Source: Sacculina carcini
Lineage: Eukaryota > Arthropoda > Thecostraca > Sacculinidae
Direction of reading: 5' to 3'
DNA length: 64,000 bases
Assembly: GCA_916048095.2 (NCBI GenBank)
Contig: OU696572.1
Location: 427,501 to 491,500, forward strand
Numbering within the stretch: the first letter of the stretch is position 1; each line of letters begins with the position of its first letter. The notes beneath the pieces are model-generated. The model was not told the DNA's origin, made no database searches, and was given only the letters and a program-made list of their open reading frames with translations. Both the position numbers and the translations under genes were made by a program. This document shows, piece by piece, positions 37,029-49,245 of the stretch.

Positions 37029-38729
37029 TCAGGTGACGAGACGGGAAGGTGGAGGAGGAGTACGAGGTCCTACCACACCACCACCAGCAGCGGATCCTGC
37101 AGCAGTCATCTTGACAGCCGTCGCGACAGGCGGTGTGTGAGGAGAATTGGCGGCCGACAAGCCGTCCTGCTTCAATGAATATCGAGACCTGAACACAAAC
37201 ACAAACACACACACACGAGTGATAAGTCTGTGAAAACAAACCGCCCTTAGTTCGCGCTGAATTCTCACCGTTCTGGAAAAAATACCAGCCGATTCAGAGC
37301 CGGTAAAACTGGAAAAACAGACGGAACATTACACACACAGACAGACAGTATACAATTGAGGCTCCATTTCAAACTGACACACACACACAGACAGACAGAC
37401 AACAACCTGCTGGACTCGTCGAACACACTGGCAGGTGGTTCTCCGCCGCTGTTACGATCAGGCACCAGTGCCGGTGGAAGAGGGCAAGATGACGCTGGCT
37501 CACGCATCTGTCGTCGTCGGTTCTTGGACCACATCTCGTGACAATCCTGCCAGTCTGGGAACTGGGGAGGTGCCGTTCTGTTACGTGCACACACACACAC
37601 ACATACACACACACACACACATGTCTTCATACATACTCTACGACAAACAGTGAGCGTCCAACAGAAAGACAACGCCACTTTTAACTGAATCAACAAGGAC
37701 AGGATGACTACGTGCTAGATCTGTCAGAACGCATAGCGTGATATTATCCAATATATTAGCGCTCTCAAACACGCAGCCAGTCAATATAATTAAGAAATCA
37801 ACCAGAAGCGGAGGACGGGTGAATTGCGAGTCGCATGTGAACCTGTCCGGATTGATGTTTTTGAGCCAGACGCTCTTGAGTGCGTCCTCTGCCGAGATGC
37901 GTCGCTCCGGGTCCAACTCGAGCATTTTATCTAGCAGAGTGAGCGCGGCCGACGGCATGTGCCAGAACTCCTCCTTGACGCGTCGTCGGTGCGGTTTCTT
38001 CGGCTTGAGCGTGTTCCACAGCGGCAGTCGCACCACGGCAGGCCACACAGACGGACACGGCGAGCCGCACAGACGCGATATCATCTCCAACTGCGTCAGC
38101 TCGGCGTTGGCTCCCTGTCATATCAGGATAAAACGTCTCAAGTGACAGCTGCTATACGAGATGAAGCTTATGAACACATAGATGTGTCCCGTGCAGCTCG
38201 CTGTCACCGCAGAACCAACCCTCTCCACGCTATGGCGCCACAAGGACGGAAGACGTATTAGAGAGGGCCACCTCCCCAGAATGCATGTCACAACACATGA
38301 CTTATATCGGGTACCATTATTTACTGCTGGGTGGACAGGGGCTGTTGGATTATGGAATTCGCTCAAAGGAATTCTCCACCGGGTTTCGAACGACTTCAGG
38401 CTTGTGAGGCGGGTGTGCTACCACTACACCACAGAATTCAATAAACGAGACATGGTGAGAAACCTCACACGTGCCAACACAACACAGCAAATACGAGGTG
38501 GAATTATCGTCACACAGACTGACCTGAAAGAGCGGTTTTTTCTGGAACAACTCGCCCAGAATACAGCCACAACTCCAGACGTCGACGGGCGGGCCGTACA
38601 ACTCCTCCCCGAGCAGCAGTTCAGGCGGCCGGTACCACAGTGTGATCACCTTGTTGGTGTAGGGTCGTGCCTCCTCGGCGTTGTACAATCGAGCCAGACC
38701 GAAGTCGCCCAACTTCACCTGCCCCCTGT

Positions 38730-38765
<36 letters not shown>

Positions 38766-41700
38766 CACACACACACACTTGAAACACTGCCCAAATACAA
38801 AACGTATTTGAGTTTGTGTGTACACATTATGTGTTTATGTGCATGTGTGAGCGTTTGAGAGTGAGGAGGAGAGAATTTGAGAGTATGGAGGAGAGTTTGA
38901 GAGTAGGGAGGAGAGTTTGAGAGTAGGGAGGAGAGTTTGAGATTAGGGAGGAGAGCTTGAGAATGGGGAGAAGAGAGTTTGAGAGTGAAGAGGAGAGAGT
39001 TTGAGAGTGAGGATGAGAGAGTGAGAGTGAGAGTACTTGTTATTGAGTAGAATGTTGCTACACTTGATGTCTCGATGCAGGAAGTTTTTGCGGTGACAAT
39101 AGTTGAGGCCCTCGAGCAATTGGCGCATGATGCTGGCGTTGGAGCCGGCGTCAAAGTCGACCATGCCAGACTCGAGCAGTCCCATCAAGTCATGATCCAT
39201 GTACTCAAACACCAGGTAGAACGAACCCTTATCCTGTGACACACACCCGCCTCACAAGTTCAAAACCCGACTGAGGAGAATTCCTTTGGGCGAATTCTAT
39301 TAGCCAACAGTCCCTGTCCACCCAGCAGTAAATAATGGTACCAGATATCAGTCATGTGTTGTGTCATGCATTCTGGGGAAGTGGTCCTCTCTAATACGTC
39401 TTCCGTTCTTGTGGCGTCATAGCGTGGAGAGGGTCGGTTCTGCGGTGGCAGCGAGCTACACGGGACACACCTGTGTGTTCATAAGCTTCGGCTTCTTCCC
39501 GTGTAGCAGCTGTCACTTAGGCCTTTAACTTTTGCAATGATTGCTTGAGTGTACAGCTAGGGACAGATATACTTACACACGCACCTACACACACACACAC
39601 ACACCTACACACACACCTTTCTGAAATCTGCCGCCGTCTGTTTGTCGGTGACAATTTCCTTGATGTTGACAATGTTCTTGTGGTTGAGTTGTCGCAGAAT
39701 TTTGATCTCGCGCACGGCAGTGATCGGAAATCCCTCCTTCTCATTTTCCAGACGCACTTTCTTCAGCGCAACTATCTCACCTACACACACACACACACAC
39801 ACACACACAGATAGGTGTTGTCACTGCCGGGTCCAGGAGGGGGGCTCAGGGGCTGAATATCCCCTCCAAATCTTTTCAACAACTCGTCATAACCAAGAGA
39901 TTCACTAAAAGAGGCTAATGAAAAAATCATGTTTATGTAGAATTTGTTGATATAAGCATTATCGAAAAGAGGTTGCATAATGATGCATGTACATGACTGA
40001 TCACCCTTAAGATTCAGCCCCCGAAATAAATTCAGCTCCTCCCAAAATTGCACTCTGGATCCGCCATTGGTGTTGTGAAAACAGTCTGGCGGTTCAAAGA
40101 ATCAGCAGGTGCGCTAATGTGCGCGAGAAATCACCTGTTTTGAGGTCCTTGGCTTTGTACACCTGTCCGTAGGTGCCCTGGCCCACCTGTGCTATCAACT
40201 CGAACGCGTCCACACACCTGTTGTCCCACGTCTTGTTCTCGCTCTGAAATGGCAGATCGTTGATGTTGGATGAGTGAACGAACAGTAAAAACTCACCAGC
40301 TTCCAACAACAATACACTTACACACAGACTTACACACCGATTCCAGCGATACAAAATCACCAGCCTTCAACTGCCAATAAGAATAAACAATTATCAATAT
40401 CTATAATTCTCTCTTTATATAGCTATTCGCTGATTCAATCCGTTTTATCAAGCGCTTTCAGCTTGTGTCTAATAGTTGCCAGATGTTTAGCCAGCGTTGT
40501 GTGAGAAGATGCACGATCAAATGTGAGTGGCGCACCTCGCGTCGTTTATGTATTATTTTCGGCCTGCCCAGCGTTGCCAAAGTGTCTGGCATCATTCTGC
40601 CGCGGCCGAGGATCGAGGCTGAGCGGGGAGGAGTTTGTGAGGCGTCCTCGTCTGGAGACAACTCCTCGCTGCCAGGAACCACTGGCACACAAACACGACA
40701 AATGAGCGACCCATCATCATCAACAACACAATTGACACCACTTGCCAAGTCCAACACACAGTGTATCAGTAAATAACCATATGATAAAAAGAGCAAATAA
40801 GAAAATAATAATGATATAATACAGAAAAGACGGAGTGAAACACAAGTAGAAAAAAGACTGGCAGCTAGATGGTGTGATGGCAAATGCGTGAGTGAGAACA
40901 TGATGAGACAGGGGTGATACCTGGAGGCATGGGCAAGTCTCGACACAATCTGCGTGCATGATGACGTGGCGCCGACGAAGATGACGCGAGAATGGAAGAC
41001 TGACTGCCACTACTACTGACAGCAGCGCGGGCTGTTGAGCCGAGTTTGGCGGGCGAATGAGGCTGTGAGTCGGGTGAGCTGGTGTGTTGTTGTGTTCTGC
41101 CGCGACGTCGGGCAGATGCCGGTGACGGAGGCGTGGCAGATCGGTGAAATGAGCCGGTCGTCTCGTGACTCGCTCTGGCTCCACTGCCCGGCGGCATGGG
41201 CAACTGCGTCAGACTCAGTCTGCCAGACGCCGGCGGTCTCGTCGAGGCGTCGGGGACCGTGATAGATGATGAGGATGATGTGGCGACAGGCTGCTTCTGC
41301 GACTGCTGTGGCGGTGGCAAGGGAGGAGTGTTGGATCTGGTGTCTGTTCTGCAACGTCGTGATCTGGACGATACATCGGCCACAGGACTCGATATCTCAA
41401 TGACATCAATGTCTCCATCGCTCTCCTGCACAAACACACACACATGCGTGCAAATAGTACACAGAGAGAAACGAAGAGTACACAAGACAGCACGCGCTAG
41501 CAGTCAAACCTCAGTGAAACCTCTCACACGCCAGTCAATGTGACAATTTTATCACAGAATAACTCGCTTGATTTCCACGCCATCAAAACACATGATACAC
41601 ATGTCTTTCAGAGTTAAGTAGAAGGATAATCAGTGAGTAAACATTGTGTTAAATCGGCCTCGAGATACACTGGTAAACATGACAATTGGTCGCTGTCATG

Positions 41701-44700
41701 AAACACACAGAGAGAGAGGGAGAATGTCACCTGTTGGTTGTGTTTGCGATCTCGCTGCTGAAACAGCGGCATTTTCATCACTTTACTGCGAGTCTTCTGC
41801 TGTTTGATCAGCTCGGCAAAGAACGAAGTCTGAGACATTTTAGCCTCGGCGGTCAGCTGTTGCACGGAGGGCGGGGCCTGATGGTGTGCACGACGAGGAG
41901 GCGGCGGTGATGAGGAGCTCGGGTGACGAGCTCGCACGTGCCGCGATGAGGAGCCGTGTCGACGCGACGATATCGACGGAGAAGGCTGCGAGTCTTGAGA
42001 ACGACTGCGTGAACGACGTCTGTCATAACATAAACAAGCAGGGCACAATCAGTGCCGGTACAATTCACTTCACTTCATATATACTGCGAGTCGAAACACG
42101 CTGACACACACACACACAAACACCAGCAAAACAACACAGTTAGAAGACAAGTCGGCAGTATTGTGTGTCGGGAAAACGGAGCAAACGGTAAGTAAATGAC
42201 AATAACGAGCGGTGATAGAGAGTGATAACAAGCAGTCGTGATGACAGGGCACCTGGTGGTGTTTTTCTTGCGCGAGCGAGACGAGTGTCTGTCTGACTTG
42301 CTGCTTCTAGAGCGACTGCCACTGCGAGATCTGCTGCCGGCACGATCTGGCGCGCGCTGCTCGTATCTGCCACACAACACGCAATCAGCCGACACTCACA
42401 CACTGGTGCACTGCCAGAGTTACGGCGCAAATCACACGATAGAATGGAGCAATGTGATTGCGAGGAGGTGAATCAGGACGGAGGATCAGGCACCTGGAAT
42501 ATGATTGGAGGAAGTCAAGGTCGGAGTGTCGAGAGATCCCAGCATCAGGTCCAACTAGGCCTGACGACTGACAATCCTGAACAACGATGCTATCCTGTGT
42601 GTCACCAAGTTCACACAAGTCTTGATCAGAAGGAGTGCACTCAACACGAGCTGCACTAGTTGAGCACCGATCACCTGCACATTTCGCCGATGATTCGGAG
42701 GAGGTGGGGCGTGACACACGAGTGATGTCGCGAGGAGAAGTAAAGCACGACCCATGCACGAGCTCCTGCTTCCCCTGCCGGCCATCTGGTCTGTTGTTGT
42801 TGCTTGAGATCAGGTGGAGGGTGGTGTTGAGGCAATCTGACTGTGAGTGTGTCTCGCCGTCGACGTCGGCAGCAGGTGTACATGAAACACAGGATGAAGA
42901 CGAGCAGCGTGGTGGAACATCAACCACCTGATCAACCACCTCATCAACCACTTGATCTTCATCATCTTCATCTTCTGACTTCGACACGGCATCAGGCTGA
43001 TGAAGCAGTCGATCGACGGCGTTTTGCAGCACAGTATCGGCAATGGAATGTTGCGACACACAGACTGCATCACTGTTGGTAAGAGAGCGCTGGCGTGTGG
43101 CGGCATGACGTGGCGCAGTGAATCTCATCATTGCACGACCCCTGGCCGCACGCCACCGCACACAACCCACACCAGCGCGTGCAAACGGCGGTCTACAGCG
43201 AGGCCAAGCGAAGTGACGGCCTGGCGGCGGCAAGGCGCGGGAATTGCCACGACAACGCGACATTCGCGGTGGTCGACATGCAGACCACAAACCCACAACC
43301 GGGAGTCGCGCGTGATAGCCTGCACGACACGACAGGCCACGCAGCATGGTTCTAGCAGGAGGACGCGATAAGGGCGGCGGCAGTGGCACAAGAAACGGCC
43401 CATCACGACGACAAACGCCGCCAGTGGCCGGGTAGTGGTCGGTAGTGAGAGGAGAGCGGGGAGGAGAGGGAGAGAGGACGGAGCATGGAGAAGATTGACG
43501 ACAATAAACACCATCGTCAGCTAGATCTTCACAAACACTGACAACACACACACACACACACACACACACGCTTCTACCCACTGTGGAAAATGAACGACAA
43601 GCACATATGCATAACATATGCGCTGAGTACAAGGATGGACGTAAAGAAGCCGATCAAATGATGGAGAACAATGACACGGAACAATGTTATATCTAAATCA
43701 CATATCTACACACAATTGATAAATTCCAGTCTGTCCATACAACGGCGCACACAAATATCACCAAAAAAAACAACAACAGCTATAAAATCACACATAGAAA
43801 AGGCGTGCACAGAACACACACAGCACAGATACTGTGGTCGTGCGAGACAGACAGTGTGGGTTGCACGCGGGACGGCACCTGTTGCTCGAGGAGCGGCCGT
43901 GCAACTGCTGCTGTCTGCGATGACGCTCGCCACTGTGTGACCGTCGCATTCTGCCGTTATCATCGGCCGGGTGCGTGTGGTGCGGCGAGCCAGCCAGAAA
44001 GAGCCCGTCATCTCGCACGACCGACGGCGGTGAGTACGCAGCGAGAGCACCGTTGCTGTGCACGTGCGGGGAGCAGTCATGTTGGTGCAGCAACACCACG
44101 CCATCATCATTGTCGTCGGGCAAGTAATGACGGTCGTGGCGGCGTCGACGGCGGGACCGACCGTTATGTTCACGAGAAGTGGTTGCCTCATCGAACGAGG
44201 ACACGGGACTGGCACTGTGAATTAGTGTGCCGCTCGTCTCGGCGGGCATCACGTCGGACGGTGGAGGAGGTGGTGGTGGTGAAGGAGACGTTCTGTGACG
44301 TCGTCGCTTGCGTTTCGAGCTGCTGGCTGATGAGGAACCTGCGGCGGCGGCGGCTCGCTCACGACGTCGCTCACGTTTCTTCTTCTTTCTGCGCTCGCGA
44401 GCAGTTCTGTCGGTGGACCGCTGGTCACCGCTGTCAGGAGACAAGTGGACGGGCGGGCCGTGATCTACCATCAGGCAGCGCCGGTCCTGACTGGTCTCAG
44501 CTGCCGCGAGTCTCACGTCGCTGTCAACGTCTTCGTCGCGGTACTTGTGCCGTGATTTGCTGTGGTGGCGCGGTGCGGCGGCGGCGACGGTGGTGGTGCT
44601 GGGTGAGTTGCGACGGTGAGCGTCATCGGCTTTTGGTCTTCGTCGTCGTCGTCGCTCGTCGCTTCCTCGACGACCATGCCGATCGTCCGCCGAACCTGGA

Positions 44701-44801
44701 CCGCTCTGAATTTCGCCCGCCTCCGGCTCACTGAGCGCCTCCGATGACACGTCAGAATACTCGACCAGAGCCCGGCCAGTTCCGCAGCTCGTGGGACGCA
44801 T
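37029..44801 (-). CDS. CDK12: Cyclin-dependent kinase 12/13 (13 exons)
   Basis: CDK12/13 with cyclin K phosphorylates Ser2 of the RNA polymerase II tail and promotes elongation and correct 3' processing in the nucleus. Exons, 5' to 3': 44801-43879, 43537-42494, 42366-42253, 42019-41731, 41425-40921, 40681-40536, 40243-40135, 39780-39617, 39233-39037, 38725-38524, 38114-37843, 37577-37407, 37188-37029 (stop TGA). All phases agree and give 1431 residues (human CDK12 1490). The N-terminus is disordered and Arg/Ser/Lys-rich ([17 protein letters not shown] in exon 3). A proline motif LPMPPVVPG precedes the kinase, as in human. The kinase spans about residues 1019-1315, followed by the family helix [13 protein letters not shown]. 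The tail after it is only about 115 residues against about 470 in human. Start 44801 is the first ATG in frame; an acceptor-like ttggcag upstream hints at a leader exon. CDK12 and CDK13 cannot be told apart here; one ancestral gene is likely. Confidence 0.93.
37843..40243 (-). CDS. CDK12: CDK12 kinase-domain exons (7-11)
   Basis: Five exons carry the catalytic domain. Exon 7 has the glycine loop [13 protein letters not shown]. Exon 8 has the ATP lysine in [17 protein letters not shown] and the cyclin-binding helix PITAVREIK. Exon 9 has the hinge [15 protein letters not shown] and the catalytic loop HRDIKCSN. Exon 10 has [19 protein letters not shown], with the T-loop threonine, and [12 protein letters not shown]. 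Exon 11 has [17 protein letters not shown] and [13 protein letters not shown]. All catalytic residues are present, so an active kinase is predicted. Confidence 0.96.
38136..38442 (-). mobile_element. tRNA-derived SINE, copy 1
   Basis: About 300 bp, head at the high coordinate. Minus-strand reading gives an A-box-like TGTAGTGGTAGCA, the sequence CCGCCTCACAAGC and a B-box GTTCGAAACC, resembling tRNA-Val(CAC). The body contains the stretch reading GGGGAGGTGGCCCTC and ends AGCAGCTGTCACTTGAG. It lies in the CDK12 intron between exons 10 and 11, about 20 nt from the exon-11 acceptor. Two other copies are at 39240-39530 and 48119-48432. Confidence 0.85.
39240..39530 (+). mobile_element. tRNA-derived SINE, copy 2 (head truncated)
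   Basis: Same family as copy 1 but in the opposite orientation. It begins inside the tRNA head (CCCGCCTCACAAG, TTCAAAACCC) and ends GCAGCTGTCACTTAGG. The head abuts the exon-9 acceptor of CDK12 (39234-39235 on the minus strand), so element sequence makes up nearly all of the 3' end of that intron. Confidence 0.85.
39822..40069. mobile_element. hAT-like MITE with target duplication
   Basis: A 248-bp element with imperfect terminal inverted repeats: left CACTGCCGGGTCCAGGAG, right end (complement) CAATGGCGGATCCAGAG. It is flanked by an exact direct repeat gtgttgt at 39815-39821 and 40070-40076 (8 bp if one shared g is counted). The size, ends and 7-8-bp duplication fit a non-autonomous hAT element. 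It carries no transposase and lies in the CDK12 intron between exons 7 and 8. Confidence 0.7.
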
Positions 44802-45880
44802 GTGGCTGCTGCTGCGCAACCTTCCCTCGCTCGCTCACATACAGCCACACGCTGCCAACACACACACAAACATTCACGAGCGGTCCGCAGTGAAAATACG
44901 CTGCAATACATGCGTACAACATCGAGCATAACATGGATATTTTTTAAACAAAACTCGACACATAAAAAAGATAATATACTGACCGCTTCACTTGTGAGCT
45001 TCAAACTTCAAAACAAATGTTATGCGCACGAGGTCAGCTGCTGAATCCATTGCACTGCGTGTGAACACAGGAAAGTGACGATCCAGGACACGTTTCAGGC
45101 GTGAACGCGCGGTTCAGCTGATTGCTGCCGAATGAAGGTCGAGTTTCAAATCACACACGTTCCACAAGACTCACAATTAAACTACGTCACAGATAAGTTC
45201 GGTACATCGGCCCACTTACCACCAATTCAAGATACCCGCAATCAACAATTTTCTACTCGTTTCGTAAAACAGAGTGAAGAAAACAATAAAGACGTGAGTA
45301 ACCAAAAATTACAGTTGAGCATCGCAATGACTATATTACATAGAAAAAAGTATAAGAAGCAACTGGACAACAAGAGTATATACAACCTACTTGCCAAAAA
45401 CTCTAATAAGTTACACGAAAAGCAGTAGAAAAACAGCACAACCTGAGAACAGCACACCATAAGACCGCAATACATCTACGGTCAATGGAACCACATTTGT
45501 ATATAGCAGTATATTCAACTTACAATCAGAATAGGTTTCCTAGAACAATGTACAATAAAAATCAATTTTACATGTTTAAATCGTTATTTAAATATAAAAT
45601 CAACTACTAGATTTTTCACTCTTTTGATAGAGCAAAATATCAAATGATCACAACCATTCACAGATATAATTCATATGTAAACAGATCGGTCTCTGATTTT
45701 TCAATGATTTTCAATTATTTTAATTTAATCATGTAATTGTGCTAACTTACTCTGCCTCTATTACGCAATGGCGCGTTTGTGACGTTTGTGCTTTGTACCG
45801 CTCGAAGCGGTTTGGTTGATTATTGTTTGTGACATGCATTTATTTAAGGGTGTGAGATTCCGCTGATAGATCACTTGAAC
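44802..45880. promoter_or_regulatory. Divergent promoter region of CDK12 and MLLT10
   Basis: The two start codons face away from each other 1079 bp apart. The CDK12 side is GC-rich; the MLLT10 side (45430-45760) is strongly AT-rich. A 98-codon plus-strand ORF at 45132-45428 (MKVEFQITHVPQD at its start, Lys/Asn/Gln-rich) has no recognised relatives and probably is chance. No clear TATA box could be fixed. Confidence 0.5.
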
Positions 45881-48043
45881 ATGAAAGAAATGATTGGTGG
45901 TTGCTGTGTCTGCTCTGATGAGAGCGGTTGGGACGAAAATCCTCTGGTTTACTGTGATGGTGAAGGTTGTAATGTTGCCGTTCATCAAGGTGAGATGTTA
46001 GCTCTGCTCAGTTCTTTTTGTCCTTCTCATTCTCTTCATTAATTGACTCATGTTCTTGATGAACGCACTATTTTTAGCATTCAAATATATATAAATTCAC
46101 TGTAGTAGTTGAATTATGCTTAGGTAGTCAAACAGTTTTCTAGTGATACTGGATTGCTCGTCTTTGATAAGAGACCTGCATTTGTCATTGGAATTAATTG
46201 TTTGATAAATTTCATGTCGTTTTCAGCGTGTTATGGTATCGTTTCTGTTCCTTCTGGCCCCTGGTTCTGTCGCAAGTGTGAATCGCAGGAGAGGACAGCG
46301 CGATTGGTTAGTGTTGCCGAATAACAGTGTATATGCAGCATTTATTATTGATTGTGGTATGATATATGCTGGTTTATTGCATGATAATACTGCTTGTTTT
46401 CAGCATGTTGGGTATGTTTTTAACCTTCCATATATCATTTTATTTATATATATAAACGATATAAACGTGATATTTATTCATTACACTTGTACCGCTGGTG
46501 TACCACTTGTACACTTGTACCGCTGGATTTTCTCTATTTCATCCTATGAACAATTTGGCAGGCTGTTTTATTGTCTTATTATTGCAGATATGAGTTGCTC
46601 ATTGTTTGTTTTGGCTTGTTGATGCTTGTGAGTCGTTGTCGCTCGTACTAACAGCTGAAGTTTTTCCAAGTCTGCTGTTTTTGCATAGGCGTTTATTATC
46701 GGCACAACACCAGCGGACGCCTCAACACACTGTCTCGTGACACCATTGGTAAACGCTAGCTGTGTGTGTGTGTATGTCTGTGTGTCAGCGGTGTGAGTTA
46801 TGTCCAGGTCGTGGTGGCGCTCTCAAACGCACCGACACCAACGGCTGGGCGCACGTGGTGTGTGCACTGTACATTCCTGAGGTTCGCTTCGGTGATGTGA
46901 GCACGATGGAGCCAATTCTCGTGTCGATCGTTCCTCCTGATCGCTTCAACAAGGTGCTTTTTCTCGTTCTGTGTTCGCAACTATTATATCACGCTCTCCC
47001 TGCTCTCATTGTGGTACTGCTTCTCACTGCCAGTCTCCCTGCTCTCATTGTGGTACTGTTTTTCACTACCAGTCTCCCTGCTGTCATTGTGGTACTGTTT
47101 TTCACTACCAGTCTCCCTGCTCTCATTGTGGTACTGTTTTTCACTACCAGTCTCCCTGCTGTCATTGTGGTACTGTTTTTCACTACCAGTCTCCCTGCTC
47201 TCATTGTGGTACTGTTTCTCACTACCAGTCTCCCTGCTCTCATTGTGGTACTGTTTTTCACTACCAGTCTCCCTGCTGTCATTGTGGTACTGTTTCTCAC
47301 TACCAGTCTCCCTGCTCTCATTGTGGTACTGTTTCTCACTACCAGTCTCCCTGCTCTCATTGTGGTACTGTTTTTCACTACCAGTCTCCCTGCTGTCATT
47401 GTGGTACTGTTTTTCACTACCAGTCTCCCTGCTGTCATTGTGGTACTGTTTTTCACTACCAGTCTCCCTGCTGTCATTGTGGTACTGTTTCTCACTACCA
47501 GTCTCCCTGCTCTCATTGTGGTACTGTTTTTCACTACCAGTCTCCCTGCTGTCATTGTGGTACTGTTTTTCACTGCCGGGTTGTTTTGCATCATCATTTC
47601 AAGTGTTTATTTGTTTGACAGTGCCGATGATTTTGTTGTATAAGCGGTCAAACATGGAGACGTTTTGGCATAGTGAGTTTGGTTGTAATTTCAGTGGGCA
47701 TATGTTGGTGTGGCACTGGCTGTTGCTTTGTGCATTTAAGTGTGTATTTACAACAGCTGCTTTCATTCGCACTCAAATAACCAGTCTATATCTACTGATA
47801 TTCCAGCATCACTGCGGTCGGTGTGTGTGTGTGTGTGTGTGGCAGGTGTGTTGTTTGTGTGAGATGGACGGCAGGGCGGGCAAGTCGAGTCTGGGCGCGT
47901 GTATGAGCTGTAACAAGCCTGGTTGTCGGCAGAGTTTTCACGTGACTTGTGCACAAGCGGGCGGTTTGTTATGCGAGGAGCAGGTACAGAGCATGAACAA
48001 CGTCACGTACTGCGGATATTGCCCTCATCACTACGCCAAACTG
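45881..48043 (+). CDS. MLLT10: MLLT10 PHD finger, zinc knuckle and extended PHD exons (1-4)
   Basis: Residues 7-58 form the first PHD finger (CCVCSDESGWDENPLVYCDG, then CNVAVHQACYG and WFCRKCE). Residues 64-118 and 119-184 form the knuckle and extended PHD (RCELCPGRGGALKRTD, WAHVVCALYIPEV, VCCLCEMDG, CMSCNKPGCRQSFHVTCA, YCGYCPHHY). The Cys/His zinc ligands expected from human AF10 are all visible. A 39-bp minisatellite lies in the intron between exons 3 and 4. Confidence 0.95.
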
Positions 48044-49214
48044 GTGAGACAAGATGCGCCAGAGTACAACTGACATAATAGCCTATCATAGAGTGAGTTT
48101 TCGGCTATTAAAGGTTAAAGGCTCAAGTGACAGCTGCTACACGCGGAGAAGCTTATGAACACACACAGGTGTGTCCCGTGCAACTCGCTGTCACCGCAGA
48201 ACCGACCCTCTCCACGCTATGACGTCACAAGGACGGAAGACGTATTAGAGAGGGCCACCTCCCCAGAATGCATGACACAACTCATGACTGATATCTGGTA
48301 CCATCATTTACTGCTGGGTGAACAGGGGCTGTTGGATTATAGAATTCACCCGATGAAATTCTGCTCCGCCTGGTTTTGAACCACGGACCTCCCGCTTGTG
48401 AGGCGGGTGTGCTTCCACTACACCACGCAGTCCAGCAAGAGCGATTCTTATCTGTTTATTCATTGGTCGCTGCTGCACATGAAGTTCGTATGTTGTCGAC
48501 GTTTGTGAGAAGTTCTAACTCAGTTTCATCTTCTACTTATTTTCCGGTGTGCTTTGATTTTCAAATTGTAATAGCACGGTCATTGGCATACACGTTGTTT
48601 TGTTCTATTTGTGCGTGCGAAATTGTTCACTTGTGTGTGTGTGTGTGTGTGTGTTTGTGTTTACAGCAGAAGCGAGGGCACAGTGTCAAGCCAATCCCGG
48701 CGTTTCGTCCGTTGTCGGTGAGCGGTGCTGGTGGGCCAGGTGGAGATAATTGTTCCAGCACGCCCGAGTGTTCGCCTGAGAAACAACATCCTGCTGTCCT
48801 ACACCGTCCTGCACGTCCTCCGTCGTCTCAGTTGCAGACGATGTGTGGTGTGGACGCGGCGACGGCGGCGACGGCCACAGCGGCAGAGTCAGCAGCAGTC
48901 GTATCAGCAGAGCGGCGACAGAAACGTGTCAAGGCATCGTCGCGGTCTCCTCGCTCCACCCCATCTGCCGACGCTCAGGTGCCTGTCAAGCGAGAGACTT
49001 CACCCCCTCCCCCTCCTCCGTCAGATAACGGCCTCCACGCACCCCCTGCTACCGTGCCCCCCACTGACACCAGTGACGTCACAGTGGGTAGTGCAGGTGG
49101 CGCCATCTCGACGACCAGCAGTGAAACAGCAGACGCCTGCAATGATTCATCGGCCGCACACACCGCCTCAACTGGCCTCAACTTCAGCACCAACAACTCG
49201 GGCTCGGTGCGCCA

Positions 49215-49245
<31 letters not shown>

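Noticed and set aside
37269..37308. Possible 40-nt extra CDK12 exon between exons 12 and 13
   Set aside because: It has plausible AG and GT ends but shifts the last exon into a Cys/Trp-rich frame with no good stop; direct joining gives [10 protein letters not shown] and TGA.
46954..47643. Hydrophobic repeat protein read on from MLLT10 exon 3
   Set aside because: Human AF10 continues straight into CYICD, matched by exon 4 at 47846; the repeat is intronic.
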